DNA of 64,000 nt. It comes from Bacteroidota bacterium (GTDB lineage Bacteria > Bacteroidota > Bacteroidia > B-17B0 > Aurantibacillaceae). Shown piece after piece: positions 18,607 through 26,786 of this stretch; position 1 is the first letter of the stretch, and every line of letters starts with the position of its first letter. The DNA is taken from positions 62,001-126,000 of the forward strand of contig JAFDYB010000034.1 in the NCBI GenBank assembly GCA_018267655.1, in the 5' to 3' direction. The position numbers and the translations under genes are program-made. Below the pieces are notes generated by a model. The model searched no databases, was not told where the DNA came from, and worked only from the letters and a program-made list of their open reading frames with translations.

Positions 18607-19296
18607 ATGCTACTTTCTAAACTAATACACAATAAGCAAACACGTAATTTTTTTATCCCTATTACTTTTTGCCTTTCTATCAGCAGTATTTTTGCGCAAG
18701 ACCAAGACCCAAAAGCAAAGCAAATATTAGACGATTTAAGTAAAATTACTAAATCATACAAAACAATCACAAGCGATTACAGCTTGGTTTTAATGAATAA
18801 AGAGGGGAAAGTAGTTGAAAAACAAATTGGAAAAGTTCAAATAAAGGGCGAAAAATTTAAACTCGATATCCCCGGCAACACCATTGTGTGCGATGGAAAA
18901 ACTATTTGGAATTATAATAAAGATGCGAAAGAACTAACTATAAAAAACTTTGATGCCAGTAACGAAGATCAATTAAATCCCTCAAAACTTTTTACCATCT
19001 ATGAAAAAGGATATAAATTTAAATTTGACAAAGAAGAAAAACTAGGAGGAACCCAATGTTCAATTATAGATTTATATCCCGCAATTAAGCCCGAAAAGAA
19101 AAAATTTCATACAATCAAACTTTACGTTGATAAGATTAAAAAACAAATTGCACAAATGAAATTACTAATGAAAGACGGTACAAAACAAGTATATGAAATA
19201 AAAATGTTTAAAACCAATAGCGAAATACAAGACGCTCTTTTTACGTATGATGCAAAAAGCCTAAAACCCGACCAAATAAACGACGAAAGAGATTAA
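18607..19296 (+). CDS. lolA: LolA-like outer-membrane lipoprotein carrier protein
   Basis: 229 aa with a signal peptide (SISSIFA-QDQ). The mature part follows the Bacteroidota LolA pattern: SKITKSYKTITSDYSLVL, GEKFKLDIPGNTIVCDGKTIWNYN and the later IIDLYPAIKPEKKKFHTIKLYVDK strand region. LolA is the periplasmic shuttle that carries lipoproteins from the LolCDE complex to the outer membrane. LolD is encoded elsewhere in the window (44028). A TACATTTG box precedes the gene. Confidence 0.88.
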   Translation: MLLSKLIHNKQTRNFFIPITFCLSISSIFAQDQDPKAKQILDDLSKITKSYKTITSDYSLVLMNKEGKVVEKQIGKVQIKGEKFKLDIPGNTIVCDGKTIWNYNKDAKELTIKNFDASNEDQLNPSKLFTIYEKGYKFKFDKEEKLGGTQCSIIDLYPAIKPEKKKFHTIKLYVDKIKKQIAQMKLLMKDGTKQVYEIKMFKTNSEIQDALFTYDAKSLKPDQINDERD

Positions 19297-19348
19297 AACA
19301 ATTTTAACACAATAACTTTTATTACCAAACCAACTAAACTAAATTTTG

Positions 19349-19356
19349 TACTTTTG
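19349..19356 (+). promoter_or_regulatory. Bacteroidota -7 promoter box upstream of the small CxxC protein gene
   Basis: TACTTTTG followed by CAAT is a canonical TAnnTTTG box, 15 nt before the ATG at 19372. The implied leader is under 10 nt. Confidence 0.5.
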
Positions 19357-19371
19357 CAATAGCTTTTTATT

Positions 19372-19641
19372 ATGTTTAAAAAAAATATTATATACCTTAC
19401 GGTAACTTTTATTTTTGTTTTACTTTACAATCAAGGTTTTTCACAATGCGCTATGTGCAAAGCCACTGCTGAAAGCACTTTAAAGTCAGACCCCACATCT
19501 ATGGTAAGAAGCTTAAACTCAGGCATTTTATACCTAATGTCGGTGCCGTATATTTTATTAGCAATTGTATTTCGCAAGCAGTTAGCAAGCGTTTGGCGCA
19601 AACTAGTTGTAAGCAAATTTACCCGCAAAAAAACTATTTAA
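19372..19641 (+). CDS. Small membrane protein with a CAMCKA cysteine pair
   Basis: 89 aa: signal peptide (cleaved near GFS-QCAM), a CxxC motif at the start of the mature protein (QCAMCKATAES), a short polar segment, one membrane helix (SGILYLMSVPYILLAIVF) and a basic tail. This layout is shared by a small family widespread in Bacteroidota with no known function; the CxxC could bind metal or act in redox chemistry, which is inference. It has its own promoter box. Confidence 0.7.
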   Translation: MFKKNIIYLTVTFIFVLLYNQGFSQCAMCKATAESTLKSDPTSMVRSLNSGILYLMSVPYILLAIVFRKQLASVWRKLVVSKFTRKKTI

Positions 19642-19686
19642 ACCAAAAGATTTTAAAATTTATTTGCTTTTGAAAAAACACTCTAA

Positions 19687-20256
19687 TTATTTTTTAATTC
19701 TTTCAACGTAAGCACCGGTGCGGGTATCAACTTTAACCCACTCGCCTTCGTTTACAAAAAGTGGCACCATTATTTCAACTTCGCCTACATCTATTTTTGC
19801 TGGCTTTAATGTGTTAGTTGCTGTGTCGCCTTTTACACCTGGCTCGGTATATGTAATTTGACTTTCAATAAATGTTGGGGGCTCGGCAAGTATTGCGGTT
19901 TCACCTTCTTCAAATGTAACTTTTACTTCCATACCTTCTTTTAAAAATTTTGCAGCATCGCCAAACATAATCATTGGCACATGAATTTGCTCGTAATTTT
20001 CAGTATCCATTACCACAGCAAAATCGCCTTCTACATAAATAAACTGCATTACTTTATATTCTACTCGTACCAGCTCAACCGATTCTCCGCTGCGAAAGCG
20101 ATTTTCAGTTTGTTTACCACTTTTTAAATTGCGCATTTTTACTTGATAAAAAGCACGTAAATTACCTGGTGTACGATGTATGTACTCGGTTACCTGAACT
20201 AATTCACCGTTATAACGAATAACTGAACCAACGTTTATATCGCTTGTATCTGCCAT
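19687..20256 (-). CDS. efp: Translation elongation factor P
   Basis: 189 aa, three-domain EF-P: KOW-like N-domain (NVGSVIRYNGELVQV), OB domain II (QFIYVEGDFAVVMDTENYEQI) and C-terminal OB domain (TNTLKPAKIDVG...VDTRTGAYVERI). EF-P relieves stalling at polyproline stretches. The tip loop of domain I, which in E. coli carries the modified lysine in PGK, here reads HRTPGNLRAFYQ, with Asn in the tip position, so EpmA-type lysylation is not possible at that residue. This loop type is, from memory, shared by sphingobacterial-type EF-Ps. Confidence 0.95.
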   Translation of the reverse strand: MADTSDINVGSVIRYNGELVQVTEYIHRTPGNLRAFYQVKMRNLKSGKQTENRFRSGESVELVRVEYKVMQFIYVEGDFAVVMDTENYEQIHVPMIMFGDAAKFLKEGMEVKVTFEEGETAILAEPPTFIESQITYTEPGVKGDTATNTLKPAKIDVGEVEIMVPLFVNEGEWVKVDTRTGAYVERIKK

Positions 20257-20275
20257 AAATTTAATTTTAAGTTCG

Positions 20276-20283
20276 CAAATTTA
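20276..20283 (-). promoter_or_regulatory. Bacteroidota -7 promoter box for efp
   Basis: On the minus strand this is TAAATTTG, a match to TAnnTTTG, 19 nt before the efp ATG. A TTTG lies 16 nt upstream as a slightly close -33 element. Confidence 0.5.
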
Positions 20284-20311
20284 ATATTTCTGTCTTAATC
20301 AAATTGTTTTT

Positions 20312-21355
20312 TTATTTTTTTTCTTTTGCAACCACAACATACACTGGAAAATGGTCGCTGTAACCACCCGTATATGAGCCACCACTATAAGTTCTAAATG
20401 GATAGCCTTTAAAATTTCCAAAATCGCTTTTTAAAAATGTTTTATTAAAAATTCTAACTGCATAAAATTCCCAGCCCTTATAATCACCTGTTACCCAGTG
20501 TTTATTTAAAATAATTTGATCAAATAAATTCCAACTATCCTGCCAAGCTAAAGTTCCTGTTCCTTCTTTATATAAATTTTCCATTGGGTTAAAAAACTTC
20601 CCTTCCTCAGGTTTTGCATAGTCGGCATAAGTTTTAATTACCTCTTTTACGCAAAAATTGGTGGGGTCATCGTTTAAATCTCCCATAATTACAATACGTG
20701 CATTTGGGTTTATGGCTACAACACTATCTGCAATATGTCTTGCTACTTTTGCTGCTGCGTTTCTATTAGGCCGGCTAGCAAGCTCTCCGCCTCTTCTACT
20801 TGGCCAATGGTTTACTAAAACAGTAACCTGATCGCCATATAAATTTCCGCTAACAACAAGTATATCGCGTGTTTTATATGCAGAATCGGTAACAAGCGTA
20901 ACGTGATATGCAAGCGATTTTGTAACTTTAAAATAATTAGGGTTATAAATAAAAGATGGATCAACACCTCTGGCATCAGGGCCTTCTATATGTACAATTT
21001 TATAATTTCTACTTTTTAGTTTCTTATTAGCTACAATATCTTTAACAACGTTTATATTTTCTACTTCGCATAAACCCATAATTGCCAAGCCATCTGGCGT
21101 AACGTCGGTTGCCATTTTACTAATTACATCGGCTAAATGGTCTATTTTTGTCCAATACCGCGGGCCATTCCAGGCATTTTTACCGGCAGGCGTAAACTCT
21201 TCATCGTTTTTCCATTGATCATTGAGTGTATCATATAAATTTTCAACGTTCCAAAAACCAATAACGCTCATAAAGTATTGCTTGTTTTTGTTTAGTTTTT
21301 GTGCTTTTATACTAAAAAAAGATAAAAAAAAGCAAATTATTAGTAGTTTCTTCAT
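20312..21355 (-). CDS. Secreted endonuclease/exonuclease/phosphatase-family (EEP) protein
   Basis: 347 aa with a signal peptide (SFFSIKA-QKL). EEP-fold catalytic motifs are complete: GFWNVENLYD (Asn), GLCEVEN (metal-binding Glu), VNHWPSRRGG (His), IVIMGDLNDDP (Asp/Asn), an LFDQIIL strand and the final GYSDHFPV (Asp-His). Such proteins hydrolyse phosphodiester or phosphomonoester bonds, most often in nucleic acids. It is divergent from a TonB receptor operon with two DUF5689 lipoproteins across a 133-bp gap, so it likely degrades a polymer outside the inner membrane whose products the receptor imports. The actual substrate is inferred. Confidence 0.88.
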   Translation of the reverse strand: MKKLLIICFFLSFFSIKAQKLNKNKQYFMSVIGFWNVENLYDTLNDQWKNDEEFTPAGKNAWNGPRYWTKIDHLADVISKMATDVTPDGLAIMGLCEVENINVVKDIVANKKLKSRNYKIVHIEGPDARGVDPSFIYNPNYFKVTKSLAYHVTLVTDSAYKTRDILVVSGNLYGDQVTVLVNHWPSRRGGELASRPNRNAAAKVARHIADSVVAINPNARIVIMGDLNDDPTNFCVKEVIKTYADYAKPEEGKFFNPMENLYKEGTGTLAWQDSWNLFDQIILNKHWVTGDYKGWEFYAVRIFNKTFLKSDFGNFKGYPFRTYSGGSYTGGYSDHFPVYVVVAKEKK

Positions 21356-21488
21356 TCTTTAATTCGAAAAAGCGAAATTAACCAAATAATATTTATTTTG
21401 AAATATTATATTTTTGTTAACATTTTTAACGAAATTTGTATAAATTAAGCAAAATAAGTTATTTTAGCAATCCAATTTTAAAACAAAA

Positions 21489-24029
21489 ATGAAAAAATAT
21501 TTATTATTCTTTTTTTTCTTTTCAATTACCATAACTCATTCTCAAATTAATCAAATAGATACTTCACAAGTAATTGATACCGAAAAAGACACTTTACAAT
21601 CGCAATTCAATGTACCTATTTATAGTACTAGTGGTGCTGATGCCGAATCTGGGTTAGATAATCAAGATGCCTCGGGTTTATTGCAATCGAGTAAAGATGT
21701 GTTTACTCAATTTGCAAGCTTTCAGTTTAGTCAATCGCGTTACCGTATGCGTGGCTACACACAAGAAAATCAGCAAATATTAATGAACGGTGTAAATATT
21801 AAAAGCTTTGAAAATGGCACAAGCAATTGGAGCAGTTGGGGCGGATTAAATGACGTAACTCGCTATACCGAAGTCCGCTTTGGCAATCAGCCCAGCAGAG
21901 TTTCATTTTCGGGGCCAGGAGGTTATACTAACATTGATTCAAGAGCCTCTTCATTCAGAAAAGGTACGCGTATTTCTTACGCAAGCGCTAACCGTATCTT
22001 TTCGAACCGCTTAATGGCAACATACAGTAGCGGCTTAATGCAAAACGGCTGGGCTTTTACTATTAGTGCAAGCACCCGCCAGGGTGACCAAGTTTATGTT
22101 CCTGGCACTTATATAAATGCCAATTCTTTTTACGCCGCTGTTGATAAGCGCTGGAGCGATAAACACATTACATCATTAGTTGCTTTTTTTGCTCCCACCG
22201 AACAAGGTAGAGCAACAGCAGCAGTTGCTGAAACATTTAGCTTAACAGGGAATAATTATTACAATCCTCTTTGGGGCTATCAAAACGGGCAGGTAAAAAG
22301 CGCTTCAGTTGCAAAGCGCCAACGCCCTAATGTTATTTTATCTCATATTATTAATATTAGTCACGATGAAAAGCTTACTGTTTCAGGTTTTTTTAATTGG
22401 GGCATCAACAGTGTTTCTAACCTTAATTGGAATAATTCACAAAATCCTCGTCCCGATTACTATCGCTATTTACCTAGTTATTACAACAGTATTGGCGATT
22501 ATGCAAATGCCTCATATTACACCAACCAGTGGCAAAACACAAGCGCAAACCAAAATGAAGTGATGACACCGCAAATTAATTTTGATTATATGGTGCAACA
22601 AAATAGAGCTAACTTATATACCGATCCCATTACAGGCCTTACCGGCAACCGATCGCGATACATCATCGAAAATCGTGTTGAAGATTTAAAAAATGGCGGC
22701 TTAACTCTAATTTATAACAAGCGCATTAAAAACTCTTTTATTAGCGGCGGCTTAAATGCAAATAATTACGTTACTAGGCGCTATAAAATTTTAAACGACT
22801 TGCTTGGCGGCGATTTTTGGATAGATGTTGATCAATTTGCACAAAACTTAGGTGTTGACCCTAGCTATCAACAAAACGACATTTCTAAACCTTATAATCA
22901 AATTAGAGTTGGCGACAAATTTGGCTACGACTATTCCACAACTATTAGACACGGCGAGCTATGGGGGCAATATGAATACAGTATTTCAAAATTTGATGCC
23001 TATGCCGGATTTTCATTTTCACAAACCCAAATTTTTAGAACCGGATATGTTGCTAACGGAAAATTTCCAACCGATAGTAAAGGTGATGGCACCGCAATGA
23101 ATTATAGTAATTACGGCTTAAAAGGAGGTTTAACCTACAAACTAAATGGACGAAATTTTTTTGTGGCCAACGGCTCTTTTATAACTCGCCCACCTGATGT
23201 TTCAAATATATACGTATCGCCACGAACACGCCAAGATATTGTTAACGGAGGTGTGCCAAGTGTAAACATATTAAGCGGCGACATTAGTTATTTAGCAAAA
23301 TTTCCAACATTTAAAGCGCGTGTAACGTATTATAATACACAAACTAATAATCAAGTATGGTACCGTATGTTTTGGAGCGATCAATACAACAATAATGTAA
23401 ATTATATTATGACAGGTGTTAACCAAAACAATCAAGGAATTGAAATTGGCTTAGAAAAAACATTATTTGTTTCGCATGTTATACAAGCGTGTTTTGGTGC
23501 TGGTAATTACGTGTACACAGATAGGCCTATTGCACAAGCCTGGCAAGACAACAACAACACACAACTTTTTACCAACCGAACCGTATATATAAAAAATTAT
23601 AAAATTGGAGGAACTCCTCAAACCGTTGCCGGACTAAGTTACCGCTACAACGATAAACGTCGCTGGTTTGTTGGTATTGCCGGTAGTTTTTTTGCCAATA
23701 ATTATATTGAACCAAACCCCGACAGAAGAACCGCCGAAGGAACTGCAAAATACGCCTCATCTGACCCTGAGTATGCTACAATTGTAAATCAAACTAAACT
23801 GGGCGATTATTTCTTATTGAATGGAAATGCGGGTTACAGTTTTAGAATATTAAAAAAATATTCTGTAGGAATTAACTTAACCGTTAATAATTTATTAAAT
23901 AATAAAAATATTCGCATTTGGGGCTTTGAGCAAATGCGATGGGACCAAGGAAACATTAATCAATTTGCCAATAAATACATGTATATGCCCGGAACTACTT
24001 ATATGGCCAGCATTAACTTAACATTTTAA
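21489..24029 (+). CDS. TonB-dependent outer-membrane receptor
   Basis: 846 aa: signal peptide (ITITHS-QIN), then a plug domain (about 50-170, with YRMRGYTQENQQILMNGV and RFGNQPSRVSFSGPGGYTNID), then a long transmembrane beta-barrel ending in an aromatic strand, TYMASINLTF. It is shorter than SusC proteins and lacks the N-terminal carboxypeptidase-regulatory-like domain. It leads an operon with two DUF5689 lipoproteins (4 and 13 nt gaps). Energised by TonB-ExbBD, it should import a ligand captured by those lipoproteins. The ligand is not evident from the receptor alone. Confidence 0.9.
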   Translation: MKKYLLFFFFFSITITHSQINQIDTSQVIDTEKDTLQSQFNVPIYSTSGADAESGLDNQDASGLLQSSKDVFTQFASFQFSQSRYRMRGYTQENQQILMNGVNIKSFENGTSNWSSWGGLNDVTRYTEVRFGNQPSRVSFSGPGGYTNIDSRASSFRKGTRISYASANRIFSNRLMATYSSGLMQNGWAFTISASTRQGDQVYVPGTYINANSFYAAVDKRWSDKHITSLVAFFAPTEQGRATAAVAETFSLTGNNYYNPLWGYQNGQVKSASVAKRQRPNVILSHIINISHDEKLTVSGFFNWGINSVSNLNWNNSQNPRPDYYRYLPSYYNSIGDYANASYYTNQWQNTSANQNEVMTPQINFDYMVQQNRANLYTDPITGLTGNRSRYIIENRVEDLKNGGLTLIYNKRIKNSFISGGLNANNYVTRRYKILNDLLGGDFWIDVDQFAQNLGVDPSYQQNDISKPYNQIRVGDKFGYDYSTTIRHGELWGQYEYSISKFDAYAGFSFSQTQIFRTGYVANGKFPTDSKGDGTAMNYSNYGLKGGLTYKLNGRNFFVANGSFITRPPDVSNIYVSPRTRQDIVNGGVPSVNILSGDISYLAKFPTFKARVTYYNTQTNNQVWYRMFWSDQYNNNVNYIMTGVNQNNQGIEIGLEKTLFVSHVIQACFGAGNYVYTDRPIAQAWQDNNNTQLFTNRTVYIKNYKIGGTPQTVAGLSYRYNDKRRWFVGIAGSFFANNYIEPNPDRRTAEGTAKYASSDPEYATIVNQTKLGDYFLLNGNAGYSFRILKKYSVGINLTVNNLLNNKNIRIWGFEQMRWDQGNINQFANKYMYMPGTTYMASINLTF

Positions 24030-24033
24030 TACC

Positions 24034-25296
24034 ATGAAAAATTTATTATTATATACATTAGTTGTTTTAACGCTTGTGTTTTCTTGTAAGAAGCCTGATA
24101 CAACCCCTACGCGTAATTTAGGTGCAGGAGTAACATATCGCGCTACTGATTTAAAAAGTATCGCCACCTCAACAACCGGAAATAACACAACACCTTTTCC
24201 CGATAACACTTATTATGTTGGAACAGTAATTGCTGACGAGAGTAGCGGAAATTTTTATAAAGAATTATATTTAAGAGATGGTACCGGTGCATTACATGTT
24301 ACATTTAAAGCCTCAAAAAACGGCTATTTTATTGGCGATTCGGTGCGATTAAATTTAGGGGGTTATTTTGCAATCTTAAACGCAAGTAATGGATTACTCG
24401 AAGTTGACTCGGTTGATTTTGACAAATCAATGATTAGATTAGGTAAAGGAGTTATTGCTCAACCCATTACACTTACTAACGATAGCTTTAATTTTAAAAC
24501 TTATGCCTCCCATTACTATGGGCAATTAGTAAAATTAAATAATGTTTATTTTTCAGCCGGCGATGCTGGTCAATTGTGGTCAGATGCCATTGGAGGAAAC
24601 TCTGTTAATAGAAATTTACAAGACTGTTGGTCTATTTCAATGCCGGTGCGCACCAGTAGTTATGCCAAGTTTGCAACACAAACCACACCGGTTGGGCAAG
24701 GCTCCATTATTGGCATATTAGCAAGTTATAACGGTACAACACAATTAACCATTCGTAACACAGGAGAAGTAAACATGAATAACCCCATTACTTGTTCAAA
24801 CATTTTATTTAAAAATTTTAGCGATTTAAGTTTAGCATCTGGTGGTTGGTCGCAAATGAATGTGTTGGGTGCAAGCTCTTGGGCCGCAAGCAATCAATAC
24901 CCAGGCCCTGGGATTCCGGCCTACGCTAAAATTTCGGGCTACATTAGTGGTAATACTAACTGCGAAAATTGGCTATTGTCGCCACAGTTAAATTTAACAA
25001 GCACAAATAACCCTATTTTATCCTTTCAAACAGCTGCAAAATATGTAGGGGATACCATGGCTGTTTTTGCTTCAACTAATTACACGCCATCAACCAATCC
25101 AAATTCAGCCACATGGACTCAATTAAACGCAATCATTTCACCAAACGGGTCTAGTTTTGTTTGGACGTACAGTGGCTTATTATCGTTAGCTCCGTTTAAA
25201 CAACCAAGTGTAACAATAGGTTTTAGATATAAATCTTCAACCACTAAAGGCGCCACTACTTACGAAGTATCAAATATTTTAATTAAAGAATTGTAA
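24034..25296 (+). CDS. DUF5689 surface lipoprotein with C-terminal jelly-roll-like domain (paralog 1)
   Basis: 420 aa lipoprotein (LTLVFSCKKPD, lipidated Cys near 18). The DUF5689 domain (about 30-240) has an OB-like pattern: GTVIADESSGNFYKELYLRD, GALHVTF and GDSVRLNLGGYFAILN. The C-terminal region (about 255-420; FKNFSDLSLASGGWSQ, WLLSPQLNLTSTNNPILSF, FRYKSS) matches the choice-of-anchor-J / cleaved-adhesin type beta sandwich. It follows the TonB receptor by 4 nt and is probably its surface lid or ligand-capture subunit, like SusD in SusCD but unrelated in fold. Confidence 0.85.
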   Translation: MKNLLLYTLVVLTLVFSCKKPDTTPTRNLGAGVTYRATDLKSIATSTTGNNTTPFPDNTYYVGTVIADESSGNFYKELYLRDGTGALHVTFKASKNGYFIGDSVRLNLGGYFAILNASNGLLEVDSVDFDKSMIRLGKGVIAQPITLTNDSFNFKTYASHYYGQLVKLNNVYFSAGDAGQLWSDAIGGNSVNRNLQDCWSISMPVRTSSYAKFATQTTPVGQGSIIGILASYNGTTQLTIRNTGEVNMNNPITCSNILFKNFSDLSLASGGWSQMNVLGASSWAASNQYPGPGIPAYAKISGYISGNTNCENWLLSPQLNLTSTNNPILSFQTAAKYVGDTMAVFASTNYTPSTNPNSATWTQLNAIISPNGSSFVWTYSGLLSLAPFKQPSVTIGFRYKSSTTKGATTYEVSNILIKEL

Positions 25297-25309
25297 ATTA
25301 TCATTACGT

Positions 25310-26620
25310 ATGAAAAAAATTTCTTTTTCACTTTTATTACTAATTAACTTAACCGTTGTTTTATCGTGTAGAAAAAAAGCAGATTTACCTCCAAACAATG
25401 CAATTCCGGCAGAATGCGGACGAACAAACATTGCTCGCTTAAGAGCGCAATATCAATTATTCGCTTCAAATACTGGCACTATGACAACTAATTATCGCTT
25501 ACAAAACGACACCAATCTTTATTGCGTAATTACAGCCGACGAATCAAGCGGAAATTTATATAAAACCGTTTATTTAAGAGATGCGTTTGGTTCAATTAAA
25601 ATGAATTTAACTAGTAGTGGTGGCTTAAACATAGGTGATAGTATTAGAATTAATTTAAATCATGCTATACTTAATTCATACGCAACCTCAGTTCAACTCG
25701 ACTCAATTGATATTTTAAAACGTGTAGTAAAAATAAATACGGGAAATAAAATAAATCCTGTAAAAGTTACGTATGGTCAAATTTTTACAACAATAACAAA
25801 CCCAATTACAACGCTCGATTCAAAATTAGTTTTAATTGACTCCGTTCAATTTGCAGTAGGAAGTAAAAACCAAACATTTGCCGATTGGGCCGGAAAAGCA
25901 ACATACAACCGAGATTTATGTATTACAGATACATCTAGTGTGCTACTACCTATCCGAACATCGGGTTATAGTTATTTTGCAACTAATACAACGCCTTGTG
26001 GTAAAGGCTCAATTGTTTGTATTGTGTCGCAATATAAAGGATCTCCTCAACTAATACTGCGTAACCCTTCTGATTTAAACATGTCCGGAAACAGTGCTTT
26101 TACTTATAACAGTTGCCCATATTTAGCTAAAGATTTTAACGACCAAAAACTGCTTAGTGGCGGCTGGTCGGTTTATAACAGATTGAGTAATTTAACAACA
26201 TGGGCTATTGGCACTAAAGGCGGTAATTACGCAACTGTAAGCAACTACACTGCCAGCGTTAACTATACTGCCGATACTTGGCTTATTTCGCCCTATATAA
26301 ACATTACCGGAAGCACTAACCCCAATTTATCGTTTTTTTCTGTATGTAGATACAATGGAACCATCCCTTTAAAAGTATATGTGTTGTCAAATTACATTGC
26401 CGGCAATGATCCTATTTCAGCAATCAACGATTCGCTAAGCCCCACTATTGTAAACAATCAACCCGCATGGACACCTTGGGTTTTTTCAAGTAAAATTCCT
26501 TTAAATAGTTACAAGTCACTTCCTAACCTTTCAATTGCATTTCGTTACCAGGGCAGCGCAACATTAGGGGGTGCCACCTGGCAAATTGATAATATTGGTA
26601 TTAGCGAACCATTGCCATAA
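25310..26620 (+). CDS. DUF5689 surface lipoprotein with C-terminal jelly-roll-like domain (paralog 2)
   Basis: 436 aa, same architecture as its upstream neighbour: lipobox VVLSCRKK, DUF5689 block (CVITADESSGNLYKTVYLRD, IGDSIRINLNHAILN), then the anchor-J-like sandwich (KDFNDQKLLSGGWSVYNR, WLISPYINITGSTNPNLSF, IAFRYQGSATLGGATWQID). The two paralogs share frame-level block order but are well diverged, so the duplication is not recent. The gap to the previous gene is 13 nt, consistent with one transcript. Two different capture proteins may widen or order ligand binding. Confidence 0.85.
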   Translation: MKKISFSLLLLINLTVVLSCRKKADLPPNNAIPAECGRTNIARLRAQYQLFASNTGTMTTNYRLQNDTNLYCVITADESSGNLYKTVYLRDAFGSIKMNLTSSGGLNIGDSIRINLNHAILNSYATSVQLDSIDILKRVVKINTGNKINPVKVTYGQIFTTITNPITTLDSKLVLIDSVQFAVGSKNQTFADWAGKATYNRDLCITDTSSVLLPIRTSGYSYFATNTTPCGKGSIVCIVSQYKGSPQLILRNPSDLNMSGNSAFTYNSCPYLAKDFNDQKLLSGGWSVYNRLSNLTTWAIGTKGGNYATVSNYTASVNYTADTWLISPYINITGSTNPNLSFFSVCRYNGTIPLKVYVLSNYIAGNDPISAINDSLSPTIVNNQPAWTPWVFSSKIPLNSYKSLPNLSIAFRYQGSATLGGATWQIDNIGISEPLP

Positions 26621-26703
26621 ATACCCTTTAATTAAACTTGTTTTTAAACTATTTAGAGTGTAACTGTCTTTTTATTTAGCCAATGGCCCTTTTGGGCGAT
26701 TGA

Positions 26704-26751
26704 ACAATTAGTCTTTTAAATAAACTAATTGTACCTTAGTGGTAAAGACTA
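26704..26751 (+). promoter_or_regulatory. Overlapping alternative hairpins in the leader of the Ig-repeat adhesin gene
   Basis: ACAATTAG (26704-26711) pairs with CTAATTGT (26725-26732), and TAGTCTTT (26709-26716) pairs with AAAGACTA (26744-26751). The two 8-bp stems share three bases and cannot form together. A separate short hairpin with a GCCC/GGGC core lies just upstream (about 26690). This could be a regulated leader or a terminator of the previous operon, and is only a structural observation. Confidence 0.35.
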
Positions 26752-26786
26752 TCACTCATTATTGTTTAATATAAAATATTAGAATT

